A stretch of DNA of 64,000 bases from Algoriphagus chordae (GCF_003254055.1 NZ_QKZT01000017.1:1-64000); one strand, 5' to 3'. Shown: positions 1-8,069, counted from the stretch's first letter. The notes: generated by a model not told the origin, from the sequence alone. Made by a program: numbers and translations.

Positions 1-297
1 GTATTAAATATTCTTTGAACATACAAAAATGAAATGACAGTAATTTGGTTTGGAACCATAACCATGGTCACCTTGAGCGCTTGAGAGACGAGAGTCTCGA
101 ATTCGAAAGGTTCTCGACTTCGCTCGAACTGACCAGCTTTTGATGTCCTCAAATCAATCTGTCATTGGTAGCATCCGAGATACGGGAGTCTAGAGGTTCG
201 AAGACAATAACTTCACTTACTTTTTTTAAGGAGCCTTCGACTTCCTGTCTTCAGGACAGGCAGGCGCTCAGGCAGACACCGTCATCACTCTTTTGTA
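1..297. repeat. Left copy of a long degenerate inverted repeat
   Basis: Bases 1-171 are nearly the reverse complement of 44661-44811, with one substitution in the outer 70 bases and an extra stretch near 78-105. Weaker similarity continues to about 297, where ACAAAAGAG and GCCTGAGC are shared with 44598-44625. The copy runs into the window edge, so its true outer end is unseen. No open reading frame fits it. It contains the GAGCGAAGTCG motif that also occurs at 16553. Confidence 0.85.
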
Positions 298-338
298 AAT
301 TCTCATTGTCGGGGAGAGAACTCTACTAGAATGTTGAA

Positions 339-384
339 AAACTAAGAAAGGCTATCAAAATCAATTGATAGCCTTTCTTAGTTT
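339..384 (-). terminator. Terminator of the small membrane protein gene
   Basis: A perfect 20-bp stem (339-358 with 365-384) around a 6-base loop, followed by a T run when read on the minus strand. It lies 25 bases past the stop of the gene at 409-621. Confidence 0.85.
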
Positions 385-408
385 GAGTTTGTTATAAATA
401 GCTTTCCC

Positions 409-621
409 TTAGAGGAAAAGGTAGTATGCGATGAGAGTGGTGAAAAGTGAGATCCCAAAGCTCAAAGAGAGGATTTGGGGGTAATTGGTCACTGACTGCT
501 GCTTGCTTGTTTCCCTTTCAAGTACCATTTCTTTCTGTGGTCGTATGATGTCCTGGACTAATGCCAGAGAACCTAAGAAGTAGATCGATAAGATCAAGAC
601 GAAACTTGCTGCGATTTCCAT
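409..621 (-). CDS. Small two-helix membrane protein, unknown function
   Basis: A 70-residue protein with a hydrophobic helix at about 4-24, a charged middle (about 27-45, rich in K, E, R and Q) and a second helix at about 51-69. It is probably an inner-membrane hairpin protein. I do not recognise the family. It has its own strong terminator and is separated by about 120 bases from the protease gene, so it is probably a single-gene unit. That the ORF is real is supported by the clean two-helix pattern and by the terminator placed just after it. Confidence 0.6.
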   Translation of the reverse strand: MEIAASFVLILSIYFLGSLALVQDIIRPQKEMVLERETSKQQSVTNYPQILSLSFGISLFTTLIAYYLFL

Positions 622-715
622 GTATTGCTGAGTTGAGAGTCCAATTTAACAGCAATTCTAAAGCAATCTTTTAGGAAAGGATAAACTTAACAATTTGATA
701 ATAAAAGGCATAAAA

Positions 716-737
716 AAGCCCCGAACTAGCGGGGCTT
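716..737 (-). terminator. Terminator of the S41 protease gene
   Basis: Stem AAGCCCCG/CGGGGCTT with a 6-base loop, followed on the minus strand by a run of T. It begins 5 bases past the stop codon at 742. Confidence 0.85.
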
Positions 738-741
738 GTAT

Positions 742-2139
742 TTATTGTTTTTCGATAGGTTCTTCAATCATTTTTCCAGTCCTGATTTTCTTATCTAGTG
801 TATTTGCTAGCTCTACTCTGTTCAACTTCGTCACTCTAGCTGATGAAGCTTCTCCAGTGATCTGCTCGATCGCTGTTCTCAGCATAATCTCAGTGATATC
901 ACCGAGTGGTCTAAGGCGCTCCTCGTTTTCATTCACAGCAATATTTGGAATAAAACCTGTGCTGTAATCAGATTGGTCTAGGCTATTGAAACTTTGAGTT
1001 ACGATAGGGAGTAGGCCATAAGCATTTTCTGGATTTTCTTCATCTTCAATTGCAATCGAGCCTACATTTTTGCCATATGTGACATCTCCAATTAGGAAGA
1101 CATCCATATAAGGCTTCAGGCCATTGATGATCAGTTCAGATGCAGATGCAGTACCGGTAGAGGTAAGTACGTAAAGACGATTTCCGGAAAGCGTATTGCC
1201 GAGGTTTTCAGCCTTATCCAGAAATGCAGTTTTCACACTGCTCAAGGCAGGTATCTCTGAAGCTAGATAATTGTTGTATTTCGTTTTGGAGAAAATATCT
1301 GAACTGGTTACTCCAGGCCCGATTAAGCTGGCTAGGTTAACAGCGGAGGTCACATATCCACCACCATTGTAGCGAAGATCGAGCACTAGGTCAGTGATGT
1401 TTTCAGACTTCATTTTTGCAAATGCTGCATCCATTTCTCTATCATACTTTGTCCCATCGGCAGAAGTTCCCGGTGCGAAAAAGTTATATACTACATAACC
1501 AATCTTTTGATTATTGATCGTATACACTGAGTCTATGAAATTAGGGTCTTCAGATAATTCTACTGGGGTAAGTGAGATTTCTTCCAATCTTTCATACACT
1601 TCGGTTTCAGGATTATACCTCAGTGGACTGATAGTATGAGATTCTTCAGTTTGGTCGAGTAGCTCTCTGTAGTTGTTAATTGTGATCTGAGTTCCGTTAA
1701 TAGCAACGATCGCATCTCCTCGTTTCAAATCTTCTTTAGAAGCAGGGCTGTTTTTCTTGACATAGAGTACTTCGGCAAATACATTGTCGGAATCACCATC
1801 TCTATATAATTTGAATTCATACCCAGGGTCTAAAGAGATACCTTGAAGGGAATTAATCAATTCTTGGTAATCTGGGTAAATCACCGAAAAACGGTCTTCT
1901 TGAGTGTAAAGTAAGGAATTGAAATACTCCGTTGGATCAGAAGTGGCAGCTACAGGAGTTCCTAGATTCAATCTCCAGTAGTATACCTCATCCATCACAT
2001 CGTAAATCCAATTGTTTATTTCCTCCTCTAGTGTAGCTTCAGGCTCTACTACAGGATCCTTGTCGTCATCTTTGCAGCTCCATATTAATCCACTTAGGAT
2101 CAAAAAGAACGCCGTTCTTATTAATAGGGGAGATTTCAT
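742..2139 (-). CDS. S41 family (C-terminal processing type) peptidase, lipoprotein
   Basis: A 465-residue serine protease predicted to be lipid-anchored. A signal peptide ends at Cys22, and the following Lys-Asp-Asp-Asp run resembles the surface-export signal of Bacteroidota lipoproteins. A PDZ-like segment covers about 95-165 (KRGDAIVAING). The S41 catalytic domain follows, with DLRYNGGG at 254-261, the GTASASE nucleophile motif (Ser332 likely) and Lys357 in GKNVGS as the probable general base. Family members cleave proteins near the C-terminus in the envelope; the substrate here is unknown. A single-gene transcript is suggested by its own terminator and a 72-base gap to ftsE. Confidence 0.88.
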   Translation of the reverse strand: MKSPLLIRTAFFLILSGLIWSCKDDDKDPVVEPEATLEEEINNWIYDVMDEVYYWRLNLGTPVAATSDPTEYFNSLLYTQEDRFSVIYPDYQELINSLQGISLDPGYEFKLYRDGDSDNVFAEVLYVKKNSPASKEDLKRGDAIVAINGTQITINNYRELLDQTEESHTISPLRYNPETEVYERLEEISLTPVELSEDPNFIDSVYTINNQKIGYVVYNFFAPGTSADGTKYDREMDAAFAKMKSENITDLVLDLRYNGGGYVTSAVNLASLIGPGVTSSDIFSKTKYNNYLASEIPALSSVKTAFLDKAENLGNTLSGNRLYVLTSTGTASASELIINGLKPYMDVFLIGDVTYGKNVGSIAIEDEENPENAYGLLPIVTQSFNSLDQSDYSTGFIPNIAVNENEERLRPLGDITEIMLRTAIEQITGEASSARVTKLNRVELANTLDKKIRTGKMIEEPIEKQ

Positions 2140-2211
2140 ATTTGGGAATTTAGGATAATTTCTAATGCTTGATTAACGCATATAGGGCAATAATTGTTAA
2201 TCGCTTACAAT

Positions 2212-2922
2212 TTAATAAGTTGAACCATAAGAAACATCATGTGTTTGACTATCCTTAAGTTCTCCATTTTCACATTTCAGCACCCTATATGGGTACTTAC
2301 GAAGTAAATCATAATTATGGGTTGCCATCAATATAGCAGTTCCTTTTTTATTTATCTCTTGGAATAACTTGAAGATGCCATCTGCCACATCTGGATCTAG
2401 GTTTCCAGTAGGCTCATCAGCAAGCAAAATAGATGGCTCATTGAGTAATGCACGCGCTATTACCACACGCTGCTGCTCACCGCCAGAAAGCTGATGAGGC
2501 ATCTTGGAGGAGGCATTATTCAAACCTACCAATAGCAGAACCTCCGCCATACGGGCATTTATTTTGGACTTATCTTTCCAGCCGGTAGCTCTCATGACAA
2601 ACGCGAGGTTTTCAGCTACTGAGCGATCGTTGAAGAGTTGGAAATCTTGGAAAATAATTCCAATTTTTCTTCGAAGAAAAGGGATTTCCTTGGTTTTGAT
2701 GTTTTCCAAATTGAAACCAGCGACCTCTGCACTACCACTTTTCAGTTCAAGATCTGCATAGAGAGTTTTGAGCAAGGAGCTTTTTCCGCTTCCCGTTCTA
2801 CCTATTAGAAACACAAATTCATGTTGTTCCACCGAAAAGTTGACATCAGTCAATATAGGGTCTATGCCCTGAAAGATCGTCGCTTGATTTACCTGAAGTA
2901 CAGGCTGAGTACTGAAATCCAT
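2212..2922 (-). CDS. ftsE: FtsE-like ABC transporter ATPase
   Basis: A 236-residue ABC ATPase with Walker A GRTGSGKSS (41-49), Q-loop FQDF (91-94), signature LSGGEQ (145-150), Walker B ILLADE (165-170) and an H-loop in MATHN. Size and motif wording fit FtsE, which with FtsX couples cell division to peptidoglycan hydrolase activation. The partner ftsX is not adjacent, so the closely related LolD-type lipoprotein exporter ATPase remains possible. The gene starts 2 bases after the stop of the small upstream ORF, which points to one transcript with it. Confidence 0.8.
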   Translation of the reverse strand: MDFSTQPVLQVNQATIFQGIDPILTDVNFSVEQHEFVFLIGRTGSGKSSLLKTLYADLELKSGSAEVAGFNLENIKTKEIPFLRRKIGIIFQDFQLFNDRSVAENLAFVMRATGWKDKSKINARMAEVLLLVGLNNASSKMPHQLSGGEQQRVVIARALLNEPSILLADEPTGNLDPDVADGIFKLFQEINKKGTAILMATHNYDLLRKYPYRVLKCENGELKDSQTHDVSYGSTY

Positions 2923-2924
2923 TC

Positions 2925-3128
2925 TTATAAATCTAATTTTTGCAATTTCCCAAAAGGAAGACCTTGGATTAAGGCTTCAAGTTCTTTTTCCTTTCCCTCC
3001 AAACCAAATTTCTCAACTTTCTTGAGTGGTCTGTCAGCCCTGAAATAGGCTACTAATACAAAGTTCTCATCTCTGATCTGAATGTAATCAGGGATTTTTG
3101 CTTTGCCTTTTACTTTGATGATATACAT
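2925..3128 (-). CDS. Small conserved-looking protein, unknown function
   Basis: I use the ATG at 3128 (67 residues, beginning MYIIKVKGKAK). A longer reading to 3155 would put the start codon inside the terminator hairpin of the upstream aldolase gene, so it is unlikely. The protein has a beta-rich N-terminus (IPDYIQIRDENFVLVAYF) followed by a Lys/Glu-rich helix. It is soluble, has no signal peptide and is not assigned to a family. Its stop lies 2 bases before the ftsE start, so the two are probably co-translated. Confidence 0.6.
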   Translation of the reverse strand: MYIIKVKGKAKIPDYIQIRDENFVLVAYFRADRPLKKVEKFGLEGKEKELEALIQGLPFGKLQKLDL

Positions 3129-3143
3129 AGGGGGAATTAAAAA

Positions 3144-3167
3144 AAAGACCGACAAAAGCCGGTCTTT
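3144..3167 (-). terminator. Terminator of the aldolase gene
   Basis: Stem AAAGACCG/CGGTCTTT with an 8-base loop and a T run on the minus strand, 6 bases past the stop at 3174. Confidence 0.8.
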
Positions 3168-3173
3168 CAGTTG

Positions 3174-3833
3174 TTATTTACCAGCTGCTTTGGCATGATC
3201 TGCCAAAAACGTTGCCAAACCAGAATCAGTCAATGGATGATTGAGCAAACTGGTGATTACTTTCAATGGGCAAGTCACTACATCAGCGCCTACTTCAGCA
3301 CATTTCAATAAGTGCATGCTGTGACGAACTGAAGCAGCTAGTACTTCAGTTTCGTAGCCGTAGTTACCATAAATATGTACGATCTGCTCGATCAGTTCCA
3401 TTCCATCGAAGGAAATGTCGTCTAATCTTCCAATAAATGGAGATACATAACTGGCTCCGGCTTTAGCTGCCAAAAGAGCCTGGCCAGCAGAAAACACCAA
3501 GGTGCAATTGGTACGAATACCTTCGCTGCTGAAATATTTCAATGCTTTTACACCATCTTTGATCATAGGAATCTTTACTACGATTTTGTCATCGAGTTTA
3601 GCCAATTCCTTACCTTCTTTGATCATATTGTCAAAGTCGGTTGAGATCACCTCAGCACTTACATTATTATCTACGATATCACAGATCGCTTTATAGTGGG
3701 CTTTTACTTTTTCGTCCCCACTGATGCCTTCTTTGGCCATCAAGGAAGGGTTGGTAGTTACTCCGTCTAAAACGCCTAGGTCATAAGCTTCGCGAATGTC
3801 ACCTAGATTGGCTGTGTCAATAAAGAATTTCAT
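3174..3833 (-). CDS. fsa: Fructose-6-phosphate aldolase / small transaldolase
   Basis: A 219-residue class I aldolase of the MipB/TalC family. It starts MKFFIDTAN with Asp6, has the TTNPS motif at 26-30 and the Schiff-base lysine Lys87 in VVKIPM. Length matches the short transaldolases. Family members either cleave fructose 6-phosphate to dihydroxyacetone and glyceraldehyde 3-phosphate or act as transaldolases in the pentose phosphate pathway. Sequence alone does not decide between the two. The protein is cytoplasmic, and a terminator follows directly. Confidence 0.88.
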   Translation of the reverse strand: MKFFIDTANLGDIREAYDLGVLDGVTTNPSLMAKEGISGDEKVKAHYKAICDIVDNNVSAEVISTDFDNMIKEGKELAKLDDKIVVKIPMIKDGVKALKYFSSEGIRTNCTLVFSAGQALLAAKAGASYVSPFIGRLDDISFDGMELIEQIVHIYGNYGYETEVLAASVRHSMHLLKCAEVGADVVTCPLKVITSLLNHPLTDSGLATFLADHAKAAGK

Positions 3834-4139
3834 GATTGAATTGTTTAATAGGTATGGAAACGACAGATCTTAGGCTTTGTTATACAGCTCTTATTTTTAG
3901 TAGAGAGTAAAAGCTATCGAAAGGGCGATTCCAAATGGATTTGATTGTGGGAAACAAAGTTAGAAGATTAATCAAGATTTGGAACTTGATTAGAGTATGT
4001 AGAAAAAAAACATAGAAGAATTAACAGGTAGTTTTCAGTCTAGAAAGAGTAAAAATTGTAAGTGGTTAGTAGTAGCGAATGCTCGATAAGCTTTTCAAGC
4101 GTAGATCCTTTGTGTCTAAAAAATATAGAAAGGAAAAAA
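3834..4139. other. Gene-free stretch between fsa and the SRP RNA
   Basis: About 300 AT-rich bases with no credible ORF. The last 10 bases (a run of A on the plus strand) are the T-tract that ends the SRP RNA transcript. I could not find a consensus promoter for fsa here. Confidence 0.5.
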
Positions 4140-4220
4140 AGAAGCGGCATCGCACCGCTCAACCACCTACCCTTGCTTCCTTCCGGACCTGGGGGATTCA
4201 GCAGGAGCTGGTCGTGCCGC
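4140..4220 (-). ncRNA. ffs: Signal recognition particle RNA (small bacterial type)
   Basis: Read on the minus strand, the sequence contains the conserved SRP tip AGGTCCGGAAGGAAGCA. The ends pair as GCGGCA (4215-4220) with TGCCGC (4144-4149) to close the hairpin. A T run follows at about 4130-4140. The promoter at 4226-4255 places the transcription start at about 4220, exactly at the closing stem. This RNA binds Ffh and targets membrane and secreted proteins to the Sec translocon. Confidence 0.93.
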
Positions 4221-4225
4221 CGGTG

Positions 4226-4255
4226 CAAAAGTAAGGAGAAAATCATTCTTTACAA
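4226..4255 (-). promoter_or_regulatory. Promoter of the SRP RNA
   Basis: On the minus strand, TTG (4253-4255), a 19-base spacer, then TACTTTTG (4226-4233). This is the Bacteroidota -33/-7 pattern, and the -7 box ends 5 bases before the inferred RNA start. Confidence 0.85.
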
Positions 4256-4316
4256 TAATCTTACTCGGGATTGCAGAATCAGCCACTTTTACCGCTGACA
4301 ATGAGGGACATTAATT

Positions 4317-4337
4317 TCAAATCTCAAATCTCAAATT
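4317..4337. repeat. Three heptamer tandem repeats
   Basis: TCAAATC, TCAAATC, TCAAATT in perfect 7-base phase, abutting the stop codon of the minus-strand gene at 4336. Confidence 0.8.
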
Positions 4338-4566
4338 ACTTTGTTTTCGCCAGTTGCATCTGGAATTCCAGCACATTACAGTGAATGAATTCATCCGCTG
4401 CTAGATCTTCAAAAATCTCCTCGTCAAACTCCATCTCGGTTTTTTCTATTTTCCCGTCCGGATGTAGGATCAATTCAATTCCTGTCAGTGTTTCGGGGTT
4501 TACCTGGACCAAAACTTGGTAATCGTCAAAAACTCGCTTGAAATATTGTGGAAATGATTTAGCCAT
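4336..4566 (-). CDS. Small acidic protein, unknown function
   Basis: I choose the ATG at 4566, giving 76 residues (MAKSFPQYFKRV...). The upstream extension to 4710 would run through the trp promoter and leader and has unnatural composition. The protein starts with a basic patch, followed by beta-strand-like segments (YQVLVQVN, GIELILH) and an acidic helix (about 46-58). It has no signal peptide and no family that I recognise. It is transcribed divergently from the trp operon, with its start about 90 bases from the trp leader peptide. Confidence 0.65.
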   Translation of the reverse strand: MAKSFPQYFKRVFDDYQVLVQVNPETLTGIELILHPDGKIEKTEMEFDEEIFEDLAADEFIHCNVLEFQMQLAKTK

Positions 4567-4618
4567 GGCTGTTTTATTAAGTTTTTTTAAAATTATACTG
4601 AAATAATTGAAAAGATGT

Positions 4619-4648
4619 TTTGTCCTTAACATTCCCTGTCTAAATTTG
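4619..4648 (+). promoter_or_regulatory. Promoter of the trp operon
   Basis: TTTG (4619-4622), an 18-base spacer, then TAAATTTG (4641-4648). The start of transcription would be near 4654, only about 6 bases before the leader-peptide ATG. Confidence 0.82.
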
Positions 4649-4659
4649 CCCTCGTTCTT

Positions 4660-4722
4660 ATGAAAACAATCGCAAACAAATACTGGTGGTGGCATTCTTA
4701 CTCTTTCCAAAAGGAAGTTTAG
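4660..4722 (+). CDS. trpL: trp operon leader peptide with three consecutive Trp codons
   Basis: A 20-residue ORF, MKTIANKYWWWHSYSFQKEV, with TGG TGG TGG at 4684-4692 and TAG at 4720-4722. It sits between a consensus promoter and a strong intrinsic terminator just upstream of trpE. This is the architecture of ribosome-mediated attenuation: lack of charged tRNA-Trp stalls the ribosome at the Trp codons and frees the downstream RNA to form an antiterminator. Trp is otherwise rare, so a run of three in a 20-codon ORF is very unlikely by chance. The peptide itself probably has no other function. Confidence 0.92.
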   Translation: MKTIANKYWWWHSYSFQKEV

Positions 4723-4774
4723 AAAGCCCCTGCATTTAATTTTGCGTTACGACATAGTATAAAAGGCTTACTGG
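4719..4774 (+). promoter_or_regulatory. Candidate antiterminator of the trp attenuator
   Basis: TTAGAAAGCC (4719-4728) can pair with GGCTTACTGG (4765-4774) in 9 of 10 positions, including two G-U pairs. That sequesters the 5' arm of the terminator. The segment overlaps the leader stop codon, so a ribosome that finishes the leader covers it, while one stalled at 4684-4692 leaves it free. The pairing was found by eye; no energies were computed. Confidence 0.65.
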
Positions 4775-4794
4775 ATTTCCGGTAAGCCTTTTTT
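4761..4794 (+). terminator. Attenuator terminator before trpE
   Basis: A 14-bp stem (4761-4774 with 4779-4792, one G-T pair) with loop ATTT and a run of six T. It is placed 21 bases before the trpE start with no plus-strand gene other than the leader peptide upstream. Confidence 0.92.
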
Positions 4795-4814
4795 CATGAT
4801 AAAATATTAACAAA

Positions 4815-6227
4815 ATGACTCAAGTGAAATTCCCCATACTAACTACCTACCGGAAGAGATTGGCAGATACCATCACGCCGGTAAGCATTTATTTGCAGAT
4901 CAGAGACCGTTTTGCCAATCCAATCTTGCTTGAGAGTTCGGATTATCACGGGCAGGAAAACAGCTATTCTTACATCTGCTTTAATCCACTGGCGACCTTT
5001 ACTTTCAATGCGGGTAAAGTAGTGGAAGACCTCCCTTCTGGCAAAAAAGAGTCTTACGAAGTGAGTTCAGATCAGAAGCTGATGCAGTGTTTGCGCGCCT
5101 TCGGAAGGAAGTTTGACGTGGCTCCTGATAATTTCAAATTCAGTTCCAATGGGCTCTTTGGGTATATACAATACGATACCGTAGCCTATTTCGAGGATAT
5201 CAAGCTGCAGAATTCCGATCCAAATGAGGTTCCGATGATGCAGTATTCGGTTTATCAGAATGTCATCGTGGTGGATCATTATAAGAATGAACTTCATCTG
5301 CTGGAGCATAGGGTAGCTGGAGCCGAAAATGCTGAGATGATGGAGGAGATCGAACGTCTCCTGAATAATAAGAATATCCCTAGCTATTCTTTCCAACGTG
5401 TTGGCGAAGAGGAATCAAACTATACAGATGAAGAGTTCTTGAAGATTTTGAATCAGGGACGAGAGCATTGCTTCAAGGGAGATGTATTCCAAATCGTGCT
5501 TTCACGTCGATTCACTACTGCTTTCAAAGGAGATGAATTCAATGTGTATCGTGCACTTAGATCAGTCAATCCATCCCCATATTTGTTCTACTTCGATTAC
5601 GGTTCCTTCAAAGTTTTTGGGAGTTCGCCAGAGGCTCAGATAGTAGTGAAGGATAAAGTAGCTACGATTTACCCTATAGCTGGAACATTCCGACGAACAG
5701 GTAATGATCAAGAAGATGCTAAGCTTGCCAGAATGCTCTACGACGATCCTAAGGAGAATTCTGAGCATGTGATGCTTGTGGATCTGGCCAGAAATGACCT
5801 AAGTAGATCTTCCGAAAAAGTCTCTGTAGATGTGTTCAAGGAGATTCAATATTACTCGCATGTGATTCACTTGGTTTCGAAAGTGACGGGAGAACTTCAG
5901 GCAAACACCAATCCTCTCCAATTAGTAGCGGATACTTTCCCTGCGGGGACGCTTTCAGGAGCGCCAAAATATCGAGCGATGCAATTGATCGATGAGCTTG
6001 AGAATATTTCAAGAACTTTCTATGGAGGCGCAATCGGTTATTTGGGATTCAATGGAGATTTCAACCATGCAATATTGATCCGATCCTTTGTCTCTGAAAA
6101 CAATCAACTCCGATTCCAAGCAGGAGCAGGGGTAGTTGCCAAATCCACCATTCCATCCGAACTGCAGGAAGTTGCCAATAAGTTGGAAGCGCTTAGGGTA
6201 GCACTGAGAGCGGCAGAGGAGATTTGA
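4815..6227 (+). CDS. trpE: Anthranilate synthase component I
   Basis: A 470-residue enzyme that makes anthranilate from chorismate with ammonia supplied by TrpG. The feedback-binding motif LLESS is at 38-42, so inhibition by tryptophan is expected. The chorismate-binding C-terminal domain contains FRRTGNDQED, DLARNDLSR and FPAGTLSGAPK, all intact. It is the first structural gene behind the attenuator. The separate glutaminase gene trpG follows after an unusual 227-base spacer that holds a gene fragment. Confidence 0.97.
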   Translation: MTQVKFPILTTYRKRLADTITPVSIYLQIRDRFANPILLESSDYHGQENSYSYICFNPLATFTFNAGKVVEDLPSGKKESYEVSSDQKLMQCLRAFGRKFDVAPDNFKFSSNGLFGYIQYDTVAYFEDIKLQNSDPNEVPMMQYSVYQNVIVVDHYKNELHLLEHRVAGAENAEMMEEIERLLNNKNIPSYSFQRVGEEESNYTDEEFLKILNQGREHCFKGDVFQIVLSRRFTTAFKGDEFNVYRALRSVNPSPYLFYFDYGSFKVFGSSPEAQIVVKDKVATIYPIAGTFRRTGNDQEDAKLARMLYDDPKENSEHVMLVDLARNDLSRSSEKVSVDVFKEIQYYSHVIHLVSKVTGELQANTNPLQLVADTFPAGTLSGAPKYRAMQLIDELENISRTFYGGAIGYLGFNGDFNHAILIRSFVSENNQLRFQAGAGVVAKSTIPSELQEVANKLEALRVALRAAEEI

Positions 6228-6229
6228 AT

Positions 6230-6400
6230 TTAAGGTCTGCAGCTGAGCTTAGAAGTCAGCTTTTCTTACTTCTTTCAGCTCGAAAAATAAATGAAAATGC
6301 CTACCAAGAAAATTACCTAGATCTAGTTGATTTTTCAGATGGATTAAAAGGCTTAATTAAATACTTAAATGAATTTGAAGACAAGAAAAAGAAAAGTTGA
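6230..6400 (+). pseudogene. C-terminal fragment of a four-helix-bundle (S23/IVP-like) protein
   Basis: An open frame without a start codon, beginning 2 bases after the trpE stop, encodes about 56 residues with LRSAAELRSQLF near its start. It continues with an amphipathic helix ending GLIKYLNEFEDKKKKS and a stop. This pattern (AAELRSQL, then GLIKYL) matches the C-terminal half of the four helix bundle proteins first known from 23S rRNA intervening sequences. The N-terminal half is missing and the frame differs from trpE, so it is a relic. It could also be a chance resemblance in a repeat-rich spacer, but the motif order argues against that. Confidence 0.6.
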
Positions 6401-6411
6401 TGACTCTGTTG

Positions 6412-6443
6412 AATCTTCCAATTTTTCAATCTTCCAATCTTTC
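6412..6443. repeat. Four octamer tandem repeats upstream of trpG
   Basis: AATCTTCC, AATTTTTC, AATCTTCC, AATCTTTC in strict 8-base phase, ending 11 bases before the trpG start codon. Confidence 0.85.
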
Positions 6444-6454
6444 AATTAATTAAA

Positions 6455-7021
6455 ATGAAAATACTCGTCCTAGATAATTACGATTCCTTTACCTACAACT
6501 TGGTTTATATCGTCCGCCAATTGGGTTATGGAGCAGATATGGATGTGATCCGAAATGATAAGATCAGCTTGGAGGATGTGGGGAAATATGATAAAATCAT
6601 TCTTTCTCCAGGCCCAGGTGTTCCGGCAGATGCGGGTATTATGCCTGAGCTGCTCAAGAAATATGCTGCTACCAAATCTATTTTGGGAGTTTGCCTGGGA
6701 AATCAAGCGATTGGGGAAGCTTTTGGTGGTAGCCTGATCAATCTTTCGGAAGTGCTTCATGGCGTGGAATCTTCCGTGAAAGTGGAGCCTGATTTGCTTT
6801 TCAAAGAGGTTCCCGATACTTTTAATATTGGCAGATACCACTCTTGGGTTGTAGATGAAAGCAACCTTTCTCCAGATTTAGAAGTGATCGCACGAAGCGC
6901 CGATCAGCAGATTATGGCGCTAAGGCACAAGCAATATGATGTCAGAGGATTGCAATTTCACCCTGAAAGTATCCTGACAGAAAATGGTGTTCAAATCATC
7001 AAGAACTGGTTAGAAAACTAA
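6455..7021 (+). CDS. trpG: Anthranilate synthase component II (glutamine amidotransferase)
   Basis: A 188-residue class I glutaminase. The nucleophile is Cys80 in GVCLGNQ, and the His-Glu pair is in FHPES (His169, Glu171). The oxyanion strand SPGPG is at 51-55. It delivers ammonia to TrpE. In some bacteria such subunits also serve PabB, but its place in the trp operon makes TrpE the main partner. Confidence 0.96.
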   Translation: MKILVLDNYDSFTYNLVYIVRQLGYGADMDVIRNDKISLEDVGKYDKIILSPGPGVPADAGIMPELLKKYAATKSILGVCLGNQAIGEAFGGSLINLSEVLHGVESSVKVEPDLLFKEVPDTFNIGRYHSWVVDESNLSPDLEVIARSADQQIMALRHKQYDVRGLQFHPESILTENGVQIIKNWLEN

Positions 7022-7053
7022 AAACAGAACCCCAACAACAGACCTACCATATT

Positions 7054-8064
7054 ATGAAGGATATATTAAACCATCTCATCGAGCACCGAACGCTTACCCG
7101 TGAAGACGCTCGAGAGGTGCTCAAAAACATTACAGCTGGCACCTACAATCAGAGTCAAATTGCGGCCTTTATGACCGTGTATATGATGCGAAGTATTACT
7201 GTGGAGGAGCTTTCAGGATTTCGTGATGCCATGCTAGAGCGTTGTATTCCTGTGAATATCGCGGAATATGATGCGATGGATCTATGTGGAACCGGCGGAG
7301 ATGGAAAAGACACCTTTAATATATCCACCCTGTCTTCTTTCATAGTAGCAGGAGCAGGCCAAAATGTGGCTAAGCATGGCAATACCGGTGTTTCTTCAAT
7401 CTGTGGCTCTTCCAACCTACTAGCGTATTTCGGCTATGAATTCACCTCTGATATCGATAAAATCCGTCAAGGTTTGGACGAGGTAGGGATCTGCTTTTTG
7501 CATGCGCCACTTTTCCATCCTGCAATGAAACATGTAGGGCCAATCCGAAAAGATCTGGGGGTAAAAACCTTTTTCAATATGCTGGGTCCGATGGTGAATC
7601 CAAGTTTTCCAAAAAAGCAGTTGGTAGGTGTGTTTAGCTTAGAGCTTGCTAGACTCTACGGATACTTATACCAGGAAATGCAAGGCAGGTTCTCCATCCT
7701 GCATGCCTTGGATGGCTATGATGAGATTTCATTGACGGGAGATTTCAAGATGATTTCCAATGCCGGAGAAAAAGTATTGAAACCGGAGAATTTGGGTCTT
7801 CAGAAACTCACTGCAAAGTCTATAAAAGGAGGCGATACTATTCAGGAATCTGCCAGAATCTTTGAGAACATCCTGAAAGGCAAAGGAACCAAGAGTCAAA
7901 ATTCTGTGGTACTCGCCAATTCAGCAGCGGCTTTGGTCACTGCCCAAGAGGGACTTTCCTTTCCAGATGCTGTAGCCAAAGCAGAAGAAGTATTGCTTTC
8001 GGGCAAAGCTTTAGCAGTATTTGAAGGTCTTGTCAATCCGAAAACCAGCATCTCTTTAGCTTAA
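7054..8064 (+). CDS. trpD: Anthranilate phosphoribosyltransferase
   Basis: A 336-residue enzyme joining anthranilate to PRPP. It contains the PRPP-binding CGTGGDGKDTFNIST, the KHGNTGVSS loop, and the Arg of GPIRKDLGVKTFFN near the anthranilate tunnel. Length is normal. It is separated by 32 bases from trpG and 5 bases from trpC. Confidence 0.96.
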   Translation: MKDILNHLIEHRTLTREDAREVLKNITAGTYNQSQIAAFMTVYMMRSITVEELSGFRDAMLERCIPVNIAEYDAMDLCGTGGDGKDTFNISTLSSFIVAGAGQNVAKHGNTGVSSICGSSNLLAYFGYEFTSDIDKIRQGLDEVGICFLHAPLFHPAMKHVGPIRKDLGVKTFFNMLGPMVNPSFPKKQLVGVFSLELARLYGYLYQEMQGRFSILHALDGYDEISLTGDFKMISNAGEKVLKPENLGLQKLTAKSIKGGDTIQESARIFENILKGKGTKSQNSVVLANSAAALVTAQEGLSFPDAVAKAEEVLLSGKALAVFEGLVNPKTSISLA

Positions 8065-8069
8065 AAATT

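Noticed and set aside
4040..4298. Two overlapping ORFs (68 and 78 residues) on opposite strands
   Set aside because: Both run through the SRP RNA and are explained by it.
4761..4794. Reading the hairpin before trpE as the terminator of an upstream gene
   Set aside because: No plus-strand gene other than the Trp-rich leader ends before it, and the divergent gene reads away from it.
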